A DNA stretch of 64,000 nucleotides, taken from JAWXUU01 sp044426085. Lineage in GTDB: Bacteria > Bacillota > Clostridia > Christensenellales > CAMQZB01. The notes beneath the pieces are model-generated. The model was given only the letters and a program-made list of their open reading frames with translations. It was not told the DNA's origin and did not search any database. Position 1 is the first letter of the stretch. Each line of letters begins with the position of its first letter. The position numbers were made by a program, and so were the translations under genes. The stretch covers positions 62,001-126,000 of the forward strand of contig JAWXUU010000003.1 in NCBI GenBank assembly GCA_044426085.1, read 5' to 3'. Shown piece by piece: positions 8,886 through 16,318 of this stretch.

Positions 8886-10079
8886 TCACTTAACAAACCC
8901 ACAACAAACTTCCCCCAGCCTTTTAATACCTTCCACGATATTTTCATCTGTCACGGCTGTATAATTCAATCTGAATGCGTGACCTGAATTTTGATTGATG
9001 TCGGTTGCGAAGCCTTTTGAGCTTATTATGCACACTTTGTTTTCGAGTGCTTTTTCAAAAAACTCTTCTTGATTGATGCATTCTGGAGTTTCAAGCCACA
9101 AGAACATACCACCTTCTGGCGCGACAAAAGTGAATTCTTTTGGCAAGTATTTTTCAATCGCGTCAACCATAATCTTGCATTTTTTGCCATAGATATCGCA
9201 GATGTTTTGGATATACGGCTTATAATCCACTTTTTTGAGAGTGTTATAAACAATGATTTGATTGAGCAATGCTTGTTGACCATCTGATGACGCTTTCAAT
9301 TTTTGGCATTCATTGATAAGTTCGCTGTTGCCATATAAATACCCAACACGAATACCCGCAGACATAACTTTAGAATACGAACCCGCAAAAATAACGCGGT
9401 TGTCATAGTCGATATTTTTAAAGCAAGGCACATTTTCGCCCGCAAAGCGAATTTCGCCGTATGGGTCATCTTCATAGATAACAAGGTCGTATTTCACAGC
9501 GATTTCGTATAGTTCTTTCCTTCTTTCAAGTGGAATTGTGAGTCCCGTTGGGTTTTGGAAGTTTGGAATGAGATAGATATATTTTCCGCCACCTTTTTTC
9601 GCTTCTTTTTCAAGCGCAGATGGAATCATTCCGTATTTATCCATTGGGATTGCCTTCACCACGCAACCAACACCGCGCGGACCATTGACACCATTCGGGA
9701 AAGAAAATTCATCGGCAAAAACAACGTCGCCTTCATTGCAAAGCGTACGTGGCAAAAGCCCAAGCCCGTGCCCAGAACCGTTGAGAAGAGTTAGGGCATT
9801 GCCTTCGCGGTCAAACCCCTTATCGTTCACCAAATGTTCGATTGTCAAATCAATCAGCGGTTTATATCCAATTGCCGGTCCATATTGAAGAATCACCATT
9901 GGGTCGCCGTCCAAAATGTCTTGAATGGCTTCCTTGATTTCCGCAACAGGAATCGCATCTGGCGCCGGATTGCCAATCCCAAAAGAAATACAACCAGGGA
10001 TCGTAGCCGCCCTATCCATCATGTCGCGAATCTCGCTTGTAGCACCGTTTATTATCTTATCTGGCAAATTAAATTTCAT
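8886..10079 (-). CDS. class I/II PLP-dependent aminotransferase (2-aminoadipate/MocR-like)
   Basis: 397 residues, fold-type I. Seen: GSGHGLGLLP (~101-110), NFQNPTGLTI (~173-182), YEDDPYGEIRF (~202-212), the PLP lysine Lys237 in GSYSKVMSAGIRVGY, and an Arg-containing C-terminal AFRLNY. This pattern fits the aromatic/2-aminoadipate transaminase group (LysN/KAT II-like, also the catalytic half of MocR regulators) but there is no DNA-binding domain. Substrate cannot be told. The start is chosen at 10079, eight bases after GGGGG; the ATG five codons earlier would place that G-run inside the gene. Confidence 0.82.
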   Translation of the reverse strand: MKFNLPDKIINGATSEIRDMMDRAATIPGCISFGIGNPAPDAIPVAEIKEAIQDILDGDPMVILQYGPAIGYKPLIDLTIEHLVNDKGFDREGNALTLLNGSGHGLGLLPRTLCNEGDVVFADEFSFPNGVNGPRGVGCVVKAIPMDKYGMIPSALEKEAKKGGGKYIYLIPNFQNPTGLTIPLERRKELYEIAVKYDLVIYEDDPYGEIRFAGENVPCFKNIDYDNRVIFAGSYSKVMSAGIRVGYLYGNSELINECQKLKASSDGQQALLNQIIVYNTLKKVDYKPYIQNICDIYGKKCKIMVDAIEKYLPKEFTFVAPEGGMFLWLETPECINQEEFFEKALENKVCIISSKGFATDINQNSGHAFRLNYTAVTDENIVEGIKRLGEVCCGFVK

Positions 10080-10125
10080 TTTCATATCCCCCATAATATT
10101 TTATAAGTACCCTTTACTTTCCTAC

Positions 10126-10153
10126 ATTATAGCACAAAAGCAAAATATGTCAA
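10126..10153 (-). promoter_or_regulatory. promoter of the aminotransferase gene
   Basis: -35 TTGACA (10153-10148), 16-base spacer, extended -10 TGC-TATAAT (10131-10126). Confidence 0.78.
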
Positions 10154-10199
10154 ACGCATTGGGGGGAAATTGGGAAAAATCATCGTGAGAATGCAACAA

Positions 10200-10225
10200 C
10201 AAAAGCACCCCGAAGGGTGCTTTTT
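10200..10225 (-). terminator. terminator of the beta-helix lipoprotein gene
   Basis: AAAAGCACC-CCGAAG-GGTGCTTTT hairpin 30 bases past the stop codon, with short T-runs on both strands. Confidence 0.75.
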
Positions 10226-10254
10226 GGTTTGATTGGTTTTATAAAAATATTTGT

Positions 10255-13200
10255 TTACTCTGTGACCGTTAAATACACATCGAATGTAACAGAGCCATAG
10301 CCAACTACATAAAGCGTATATTCAGCCAAATAATAATCTTCAAAAGTCGTGCTTATAGGTCCAGTAAATGGATATAGGCTATAAGTATAGCTGCTGTTTG
10401 ATGATGATACATCTACACCCAAATTAAAAGTACCACCTGAGTACGTGCGTTTTCTGAATACAATGTATTTTCCTGCAGTATTATCAACATATTTTGTGTT
10501 ATTCGCATCAGATATTATAACATACAAATATGACGGATAAGTTGTATCAGTCGTCGTTCCGCTAATCGTCACTTTATACGTGCCATCAGCTTGCAATTTT
10601 GTTTCGATATCATCAGCATATCCAGAACTATCCGTTATTGACGATGCATTCAAAACCAAATCAGTATAATTTTCCATGAGTGCCAAATTGAAAACTGAAG
10701 TTCCCGCTTTTATCACAACTGAACCACCATTCATTTCTGCACCCAACGCATATATCGAAATCCAAAGTTCATTATCAATTATTTTAACATATGGATCAGC
10801 AATATTCACCGCTTGACCAATACTTGCATCACACATAATCATATCATATTCAGTGCCATTTATTTCAATTGTAGAAATACTTTGGTCACCAATATTACCA
10901 ATAGGATAATAAATATCTTCTAGTGCGTACGATACCGCATTATCAGCTGTGCCATTACTTGAATATTTACTTCCAATATATGCGTCTGCAGATTCACTTG
11001 CTGTATAAGTAGTATTCGTTCCGCCATCTGCAAAATATTGAAAATTCTTCAATTCATATTTATTATATACATTAGTTGCAAAATTAGAAGTAAACTTAGC
11101 ATAATCTTCAGAAACATCTGCCACACATGTTCCATAGTTGATAAAATCACCCTCAGCATAAACTTCTGCACCATCTTCAATAGTGAGCGTTGCACCGCTT
11201 TCGATTGTCAAATTGCCAAATGTTGTAAGTCCTACACCAGCTGGGATTGTTAAATCTTTTGTTATTGTGACATTTATGATGCCAAATATTGCTGAATCTG
11301 TATATTCAACACTTTCGCCATTATCGTTAAAGAAAATTTGGTATCCATCTTCGTCAGCTCCCATATATCCACTTTGAAGCATAACCATTGAAAGCATTCC
11401 TTTGATTCCGCTATATTTGCTCACAGCGCTATCAAACGCATCTTGCCCTACAACTGCAATCCCAAGCCCACTATATTCATCAACATTGACTGTTCCATTA
11501 TCTTCGAATGTGCCGTTGCTAGCAAAATAACTTGACGCAACATATTCGCCATCAACAATAATTGCTTTAAGATTTATTGTGCCATCATTAACAATATATC
11601 CGACACCTTCTAAACCAGTGCCTTCAAAATTAATAGTTCCTTCATTTTCCAACTCACCATAAATTCTAAAGTTACCCATGTAAGCATCAAGCACGCCATT
11701 GTTCACAAATGTTCCGCCATTGGAAATAAATAGCGATGACTTAATATCAGATCCGTCAATGACAGCTCCTTGGAAGTCAACTGTTCCATTGTTTGTGAAA
11801 GTTGCGCCGTCGGCGATTGTCATTGTTGCGTTTGCAACCATTTCTATATATTCAGTAGCGTCTATTGTGAAATCTTCTGTGAAAGTCACGTTGGCAGCAA
11901 ATGCTGGCATACCTTCAACATACATCACCCTTGTTATGCCATTGATTTCTAGATTGCCGATTGTGACATCAGATTCATATTGATAAGAACTTGTGTTTGT
12001 TGCTTGGTTACCAATAAAGATTCCCGCTCTTGGAACATTTGTTCCATCGTCTTTGTATGCGCTATCGTTTGTGGCATCGAAAGTTCCTGTGAAGTTGATA
12101 ACAACATCATCGATTGTTGCTGTTCCACCACGAACTACAATACCAATATGATTTGTATTCAATATTGTATCTTTAACTGTCAAACTGCCTGACACGTTAT
12201 ACAATATTGGCGTACCACCCTCGTCGTATGAATCTTCAGTTGTTGTTAGATTTGAACCAAAAACATTAATCGTTACGCCATAATATGATTCGGAATTAGC
12301 ATTTGTTGCCACAACATATTTTGGCACTGTGATATCTGAATTGATGATATTTGCAACTGCTGCATCACCCCTAGGGAACAATGGCAAACCGGCAGATGTC
12401 ATTTTGACATTTTCAAATGTGACAGTTAAATCATTTGGATAAGCTGCGCTTGCTGCTTGATAAGAAATTATTGAAGCAGCATCAATGTTTCCGATTGCCG
12501 TTGCTGTGACAGTACCGTTTTTGATTGTTAAATCAGCTGTTGGCAAAATTTTGAAAGTTGTTGCTGTTGAATCTGTTGCATTTGTTGTTGTGTCTGCTGT
12601 GAAAGTGTAGCCGTTCAAATCGAGAGTTGCTGCTTTTGATATTGCTATAGAAGAATACGAATTTGTTGTCACCGTGAGTTCACTTTGTGTCACCGTGATA
12701 TCATTTTGCATTTCAACTGTTCCGCCGATATCTTCAAGTGTGTCGATAAGTTCGCTTGCTGTTGAAACTTCGATTGTGCCTTTGTTTGAAAGTGAACCAT
12801 TTGTTTCAAATATGATTGTTTTGCCGTTCAAAACCAATGTTTTGTTTACAAGTGAAAGGGCGCTTGTGATTCCAAGACTGTCGGTAATACCATCACCCAA
12901 AGTGATTTCTGTGATTGATGGTTGTGCAAGAGCTGCTTTAAGTCCTTCTTCTGTTGTAACTGTTTCTTTGCCAGTTGTGTTGCTTGTTGCATCGACACTT
13001 GTTAAATCTCCATCACTTGAACCAGCAACTGTTACGTTATCAGTTGCGCCAACAACTGTTACGTTTGCTGAGCCTGCAGAAGCCACGTCAACTGTTTTTT
13101 CTGAATCAGTGCTTGGAACAATTGACACCGCTGCGTTTGGAACAACTGAGATTGCTGAGCCTGTTGAGCTTGCGTCAACGACTGTTCCTGCTGCTGTTGA

Positions 13201-13911
13201 TTCAACTGTTACTGCGATTGTATTGTTTTCATTTGATGATGAAGTTTTTGCTGTTTCTGCAATAGTAAGCTCTACAGCTGATTTGATAGTGATTACGTCA
13301 ACTATGCCTTTAATTTCAACATTTTTTGTTGTAGCTGTTTCTTCAATGATAAGAGTTGCAACGTGACCAGTTTCTTCGATTACTACTCTACCGCCTTTAA
13401 CTATCAATTCTGCAACGTAACCATAGATATGTAGTGATGTGTCGGCTGTTGTTGCTGTAAGTGTTGTTATGTTTGCTCCGCTTGCAACTTCAACTGTACT
13501 GTTGCTTGCGTCAACTGTGATTGCAGTTGTTGTTTCGCCTGTAAGTTTAACTTCTGCGTTTGCGTATGTTGTCAAAGTTGTTGCTTCGCTAATATCATCC
13601 AAAGCAACAGTTACATTTGCTCCGTCTGAAAGCGTTGTGACACCGTCCCATTCGTCAGCTTGTTCAGTTGTGCTAGAACTAGAACTTGATTTTGATGATG
13701 TTGGGTTTAGTGATACCCACACTCCTGTTGTCACCACTGGAGCTTCTGTTTGTGGAGCTTCAGTTGCCGGCGCGACTGTTGGCGACGTTGTTGCTGGGGC
13801 TGCTGTCACCACTGGCGTTTCGGTTGCTGTTGGTTCTGATACGTCACTGCCACATGCTGTGATAGACAAAACCAATGCTAGCACCAAAACGATTGCTATG
13901 ATTTTTTTCAT
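10255..13911 (-). CDS. large surface lipoprotein with beta-helix repeats
   Basis: 1218 residues, function unknown. A lipoprotein signal ends in the lipobox SITAC, so Cys20 is the likely lipid-anchored residue. It is followed by a Pro/Thr/Glu-rich stalk (PTATETPVVTAAP, PATEAPQTEAP) to about residue 85. The rest is rich in Thr, Ser, Asn, Gly and short beta repeats (TLVLNGKTI, NNGTVDFQGAVID, SNGTFEDNGTVNVDEY), as in extracellular parallel beta-helix proteins. No catalytic motif is recognised. Ribosome site AAGGAGAG. It has its own terminator, and a promoter with a ten-G spacer at 14009-14037. Stalk composition matches the other beta-helix protein at the window start, but with the anchor at the opposite end. 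Confidence 0.83.
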   Translation of the reverse strand: MKKIIAIVLVLALVLSITACGSDVSEPTATETPVVTAAPATTSPTVAPATEAPQTEAPVVTTGVWVSLNPTSSKSSSSSSTTEQADEWDGVTTLSDGANVTVALDDISEATTLTTYANAEVKLTGETTTAITVDASNSTVEVASGANITTLTATTADTSLHIYGYVAELIVKGGRVVIEETGHVATLIIEETATTKNVEIKGIVDVITIKSAVELTIAETAKTSSSNENNTIAVTVESTAAGTVVDASSTGSAISVVPNAAVSIVPSTDSEKTVDVASAGSANVTVVGATDNVTVAGSSDGDLTSVDATSNTTGKETVTTEEGLKAALAQPSITEITLGDGITDSLGITSALSLVNKTLVLNGKTIIFETNGSLSNKGTIEVSTASELIDTLEDIGGTVEMQNDITVTQSELTVTTNSYSSIAISKAATLDLNGYTFTADTTTNATDSTATTFKILPTADLTIKNGTVTATAIGNIDAASIISYQAASAAYPNDLTVTFENVKMTSAGLPLFPRGDAAVANIINSDITVPKYVVATNANSESYYGVTINVFGSNLTTTEDSYDEGGTPILYNVSGSLTVKDTILNTNHIGIVVRGGTATIDDVVINFTGTFDATNDSAYKDDGTNVPRAGIFIGNQATNTSSYQYESDVTIGNLEINGITRVMYVEGMPAFAANVTFTEDFTIDATEYIEMVANATMTIADGATFTNNGTVDFQGAVIDGSDIKSSLFISNGGTFVNNGVLDAYMGNFRIYGELENEGTINFEGTGLEGVGYIVNDGTINLKAIIVDGEYVASSYFASNGTFEDNGTVNVDEYSGLGIAVVGQDAFDSAVSKYSGIKGMLSMVMLQSGYMGADEDGYQIFFNDNGESVEYTDSAIFGIINVTITKDLTIPAGVGLTTFGNLTIESGATLTIEDGAEVYAEGDFINYGTCVADVSEDYAKFTSNFATNVYNKYELKNFQYFADGGTNTTYTASESADAYIGSKYSSNGTADNAVSYALEDIYYPIGNIGDQSISTIEINGTEYDMIMCDASIGQAVNIADPYVKIIDNELWISIYALGAEMNGGSVVIKAGTSVFNLALMENYTDLVLNASSITDSSGYADDIETKLQADGTYKVTISGTTTDTTYPSYLYVIISDANNTKYVDNTAGKYIVFRKRTYSGGTFNLGVDVSSSNSSYTYSLYPFTGPISTTFEDYYLAEYTLYVVGYGSVTFDVYLTVTE

Positions 13912-14008
13912 AAATCTCTCCTTTTGATATAAATTCTTATATCATATTTTATGGCACGCATGCCATCTGGACAAAAATGCACTTTTACAATAAGCGTACA
14001 TTTTTATA

Positions 14009-14037
14009 ATTATAACACCCCCCCCCCGATAAATCAA
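14009..14037 (-). promoter_or_regulatory. promoter with ten-G tract in its spacer
   Basis: On the minus strand: -35 TTGATT (14037-14032), a 17-base spacer made of TATC, ten G (14027-14018) and TGT, then -10 TATAAT (14014-14009) with an extended TGT. The predicted start is ~90 bases before the lipoprotein gene. The remaining gap up to 14178 holds nothing recognisable apart from the divergent promoter. Confidence 0.83.
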
Positions 14038-14178
14038 GCCTTTTTAATAAAAACACTACCATAGTTTTAAATTTTATCATATCGCCACACATCCGTGCTT
14101 ACACAATATAATTTTTATTCATATGTGAAAAATTTATCAAAAAAACACATAATCACCTTTCTCACCCATATTTTTTGT

Positions 14179-14207
14179 TTGTTAAATGAAAAAATTTGTG
14201 GTATACT
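14179..14207 (+). promoter_or_regulatory. promoter of the Fe-S scaffold/GGGtGRT operon
   Basis: -35 TTGTTA (14179-14184), 17-base spacer, extended -10 TGG-TATACT (14202-14207). Confidence 0.68.
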
Positions 14208-14270
14208 ATGAGCGTATCAATGTTGGGAAGGTAAAAATTCCCTATTATATTATTATGGAGGATAAATTTA

Positions 14271-14963
14271 ATGCAATATTCACATGAAGTTGAACAAATG
14301 ATTTGTGTTAAGAAGGGTCCAAACCACGGACCAGCACCGATTCCTGAAGAAGGCAAATGGGTGCAATCAAAGGAAATCACAGATATTTCCGGCTTGACAC
14401 ACGGTGTGGGCTGGTGTGCTCCACAACAAGGCGCATGCAAACTCACTTTGAACGTTAAAGATGGTATCATCGAAGAAGCTTTGGTTGAAACTCTTGGCTG
14501 TTCTGGTATGACTCACTCTGCTGCTATGGCTGCGGAAATTCTTACTGGCAAAACAATCCTTGAAGCGCTCAACACAGACCTTGTTTGCGATGCAATCAAC
14601 ACTGCAATGAGAGAACTTTTCTTGCAAATCGTTTACGGAAGAACTCAATCCGCTTTCTCAGAAGACGGTCTTCCAATCGGTGCAGGTCTTGAAGACCTAG
14701 GCAAAGGACTTCGTAGCCAAGTTGGTACAATGTACGCAACTAACAAAAAAGGTGTTAGATACCTTGAAATGGCAGAAGGCTATGTTACTCGCATCGGTCT
14801 TGACGAAGAAAACGAAGTTATCGGATATGAATTTATCCACATGGGCAAAATGATGGATTTCATCAAAGGCGGTATGTGTGCAAATGATGCTTTGGTGAAA
14901 GCAACTGGCTCTTACGGCAGATTTGATGTTGCTGTGAAAACAATTGACCCACGTCACGAATAA
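14271..14963 (+). CDS. NifU/IscU-like iron-sulfur cluster scaffold protein
   Basis: 230 residues. The central part resembles the IscU/NifU N-terminal fold: GVGWCAPQQGACKLTL (Cys ~48 and ~54), the strand IIEEALVETLGCSGMTHSAAMAAEILTGKTILEAL with a conserved Cys (~80), as in scaffold proteins. The family member paired with the GGGtGRT protein in Clostridia is annotated as an iron-sulfur cluster assembly scaffold. No cysteine desulfurase (NifS/IscS) is nearby, so supply of sulfur is unclear. Ribosome site GGAGG; the next gene starts 15 bases after the stop with an excellent AGGAGGT site, so the two are one operon. Confidence 0.78.
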   Translation: MQYSHEVEQMICVKKGPNHGPAPIPEEGKWVQSKEITDISGLTHGVGWCAPQQGACKLTLNVKDGIIEEALVETLGCSGMTHSAAMAAEILTGKTILEALNTDLVCDAINTAMRELFLQIVYGRTQSAFSEDGLPIGAGLEDLGKGLRSQVGTMYATNKKGVRYLEMAEGYVTRIGLDEENEVIGYEFIHMGKMMDFIKGGMCANDALVKATGSYGRFDVAVKTIDPRHE

Positions 14964-14978
14964 TAGGAGGTAACAAAT

Positions 14979-15983
14979 ATGACAATCAATTTCGAAAGCT
15001 ATTCAAGAAGAATAGACAAAATCAATGCTGTTTGTGCCGAATATTCAATCGATGGACTTGAAGGCGCATATAATATCTGTACTGAAGCTGGAATCAACGT
15101 AGATGAAATCGTTAGATCAATCCAACCAATCGCATTTGAAAATGCTGTTTGGGCTTACACTCTTGGCTGTGCAATCGCTGTGAAAACAGGTTGCAAAAAA
15201 GCTGCTGATGCGGCTGTTGCACTTGGTGTTGGTCTTCAAGCATTCTGTATTCCTGGTTCTGTTGCTGACCAACGTGTTGTTGGTGTTGGCCATGGTAACC
15301 TTGCATCAATGCTTCTTAAAGAAGAAACAGATTGCTTCTGCTTCCTTGCTGGTCACGAATCTTTCGCGGCTGCTGAAGGCGCAATCGGTATTGCAAAAAC
15401 TGCAAACAAAGTAAGAAAAAGCCCACTTCGCGTTATTTTGAACGGTCTTGGCAAAGATGCTGCTTTCATCATCTCAAGAATCAACGGCTTCACTTATGTT
15501 CAAACTAAATACGACTACGCTTCAGGCGAACTTGCTATTGTGAAAGAAACTAAATATTCAGAAGGCGACAGAGCTGCCGTTCGCGTTTATGGCGCAGACG
15601 ACGTTCAAGAAGGCGTTGCTATCATGAAATCTGAAAAAGTTGACGTTTCAATCACTGGTAACTCAACAAACCCAACTCGTTTCCAACACCCAGTTGCTGG
15701 AACATACAAAAAATGGGCTATGGAAAATGGCGTGAAATACTTCAGTGTTGCTTCAGGCGGCGGAACTGGTAGAACTCTTCACCCAGACAACATGGGCGCA
15801 GGTCCTGCTTCATACGGCATGACAGACACAATGGGCAGAATGCACGGCGACGCGCAATTCGCTGGCTCTTCTTCTGTTCCTGCTCACGTAGAAATGATGG
15901 GTCTTATCGGTATGGGTAACAACCCAATGGTAGGCGCTTCCGTTGCAGTTGCAGTTGCTGTTGAAGAAAGCTTTTCAAAATAA
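14979..15983 (+). CDS. GGGtGRT protein
   Basis: 334 residues. Contains the name-giving segment SGGGTGRTLHPDNMG near residues 256-270, followed by HGDAQFAGSSSVPAHVEMMGLIGMGNNPMVG, and an upstream segment FCIPGSVADQRVVGVGHGNLASML. This is a conserved family of anaerobes without assigned biochemistry; it is almost always next to the scaffold protein seen here. A role in building or handling an Fe-S-type cofactor is inference from that pairing. The 3' end is folded into a 13-bp hairpin that includes the stop codon. Confidence 0.85.
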   Translation: MTINFESYSRRIDKINAVCAEYSIDGLEGAYNICTEAGINVDEIVRSIQPIAFENAVWAYTLGCAIAVKTGCKKAADAAVALGVGLQAFCIPGSVADQRVVGVGHGNLASMLLKEETDCFCFLAGHESFAAAEGAIGIAKTANKVRKSPLRVILNGLGKDAAFIISRINGFTYVQTKYDYASGELAIVKETKYSEGDRAAVRVYGADDVQEGVAIMKSEKVDVSITGNSTNPTRFQHPVAGTYKKWAMENGVKYFSVASGGGTGRTLHPDNMGAGPASYGMTDTMGRMHGDAQFAGSSSVPAHVEMMGLIGMGNNPMVGASVAVAVAVEESFSK

Positions 15984-16000
15984 TGAAATTATTTTGAAAA
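15972..16000 (+). repeat. fold-back hairpin over the GGGtGRT stop codon
   Basis: TTTTCAAAATAAT-GAA-ATTATTTTGAAAA: perfect 13-bp stem, loop GAA; the left arm holds the last codons and the TAA stop. Confidence 0.85.
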
Positions 16001-16205
16001 ATTAAAAATTAAAAATTGTGGTAAGCACTTGCTTCGCTCGTGCATGCTATTATTTAGAAATTTAAAAAGGAACGTCACTTGTTGAAAGTAACGTTCCTTT
16101 TTGCTTATCTAATATTGAATGCACAGGGAGCTTTGCTCCCGTGCTTACCACAATTTTTAATTTTCAATTTTTATCGAGCTCGCAGAGCGAAGCCTGTTTT
16201 TAATT
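16001..16205. mobile_element. miniature hairpin element, copy d
   Basis: Begins directly at the fold-back hairpin. Heptamers, GTGGTAAGCAC, hairpin GCACTTGCTTCGCTCGTGC, central hairpin GGAACGTCACTT/AAAGTAACGTTCC flanked by A- and T-runs, right hairpin with GGGAGC/GCTCCC stem, GTGCTTACCAC, heptamers and the ATCGAGCTCGCAGAGCG module. Confidence 0.8.
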
Positions 16206-16236
16206 CTTTAAGTAGTGACGATTTTTGTATCCATCA

Positions 16237-16266
16237 CCCCCATCACCCCCCATCCCCCACTCCCCC
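16237..16266 (-). promoter_or_regulatory. potential G-quadruplex in the katA leader (template strand)
   Basis: Four C-runs of 5, 6, 5 and 5 bases with spacers ATCA, AT and ACT lie 53-82 bases before the catalase start. The minus strand therefore reads G5-AGT-G5-AT-G6-TGAT-G5. No clear -35/-10 pair is visible between the miniature element and the gene. Confidence 0.6.
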
Positions 16267-16318
16267 ACGTATATCCCCTCTCCCTTTTGCCCATAATCTT
16301 TCAAAGGAGATTTTTATT

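Noticed and set aside
16079..16318. N-terminal extension of catalase through the miniature element
   Set aside because: AAAGGAG precedes the internal ATG at 16319 and the extension is translation of the element and the C-rich tract.
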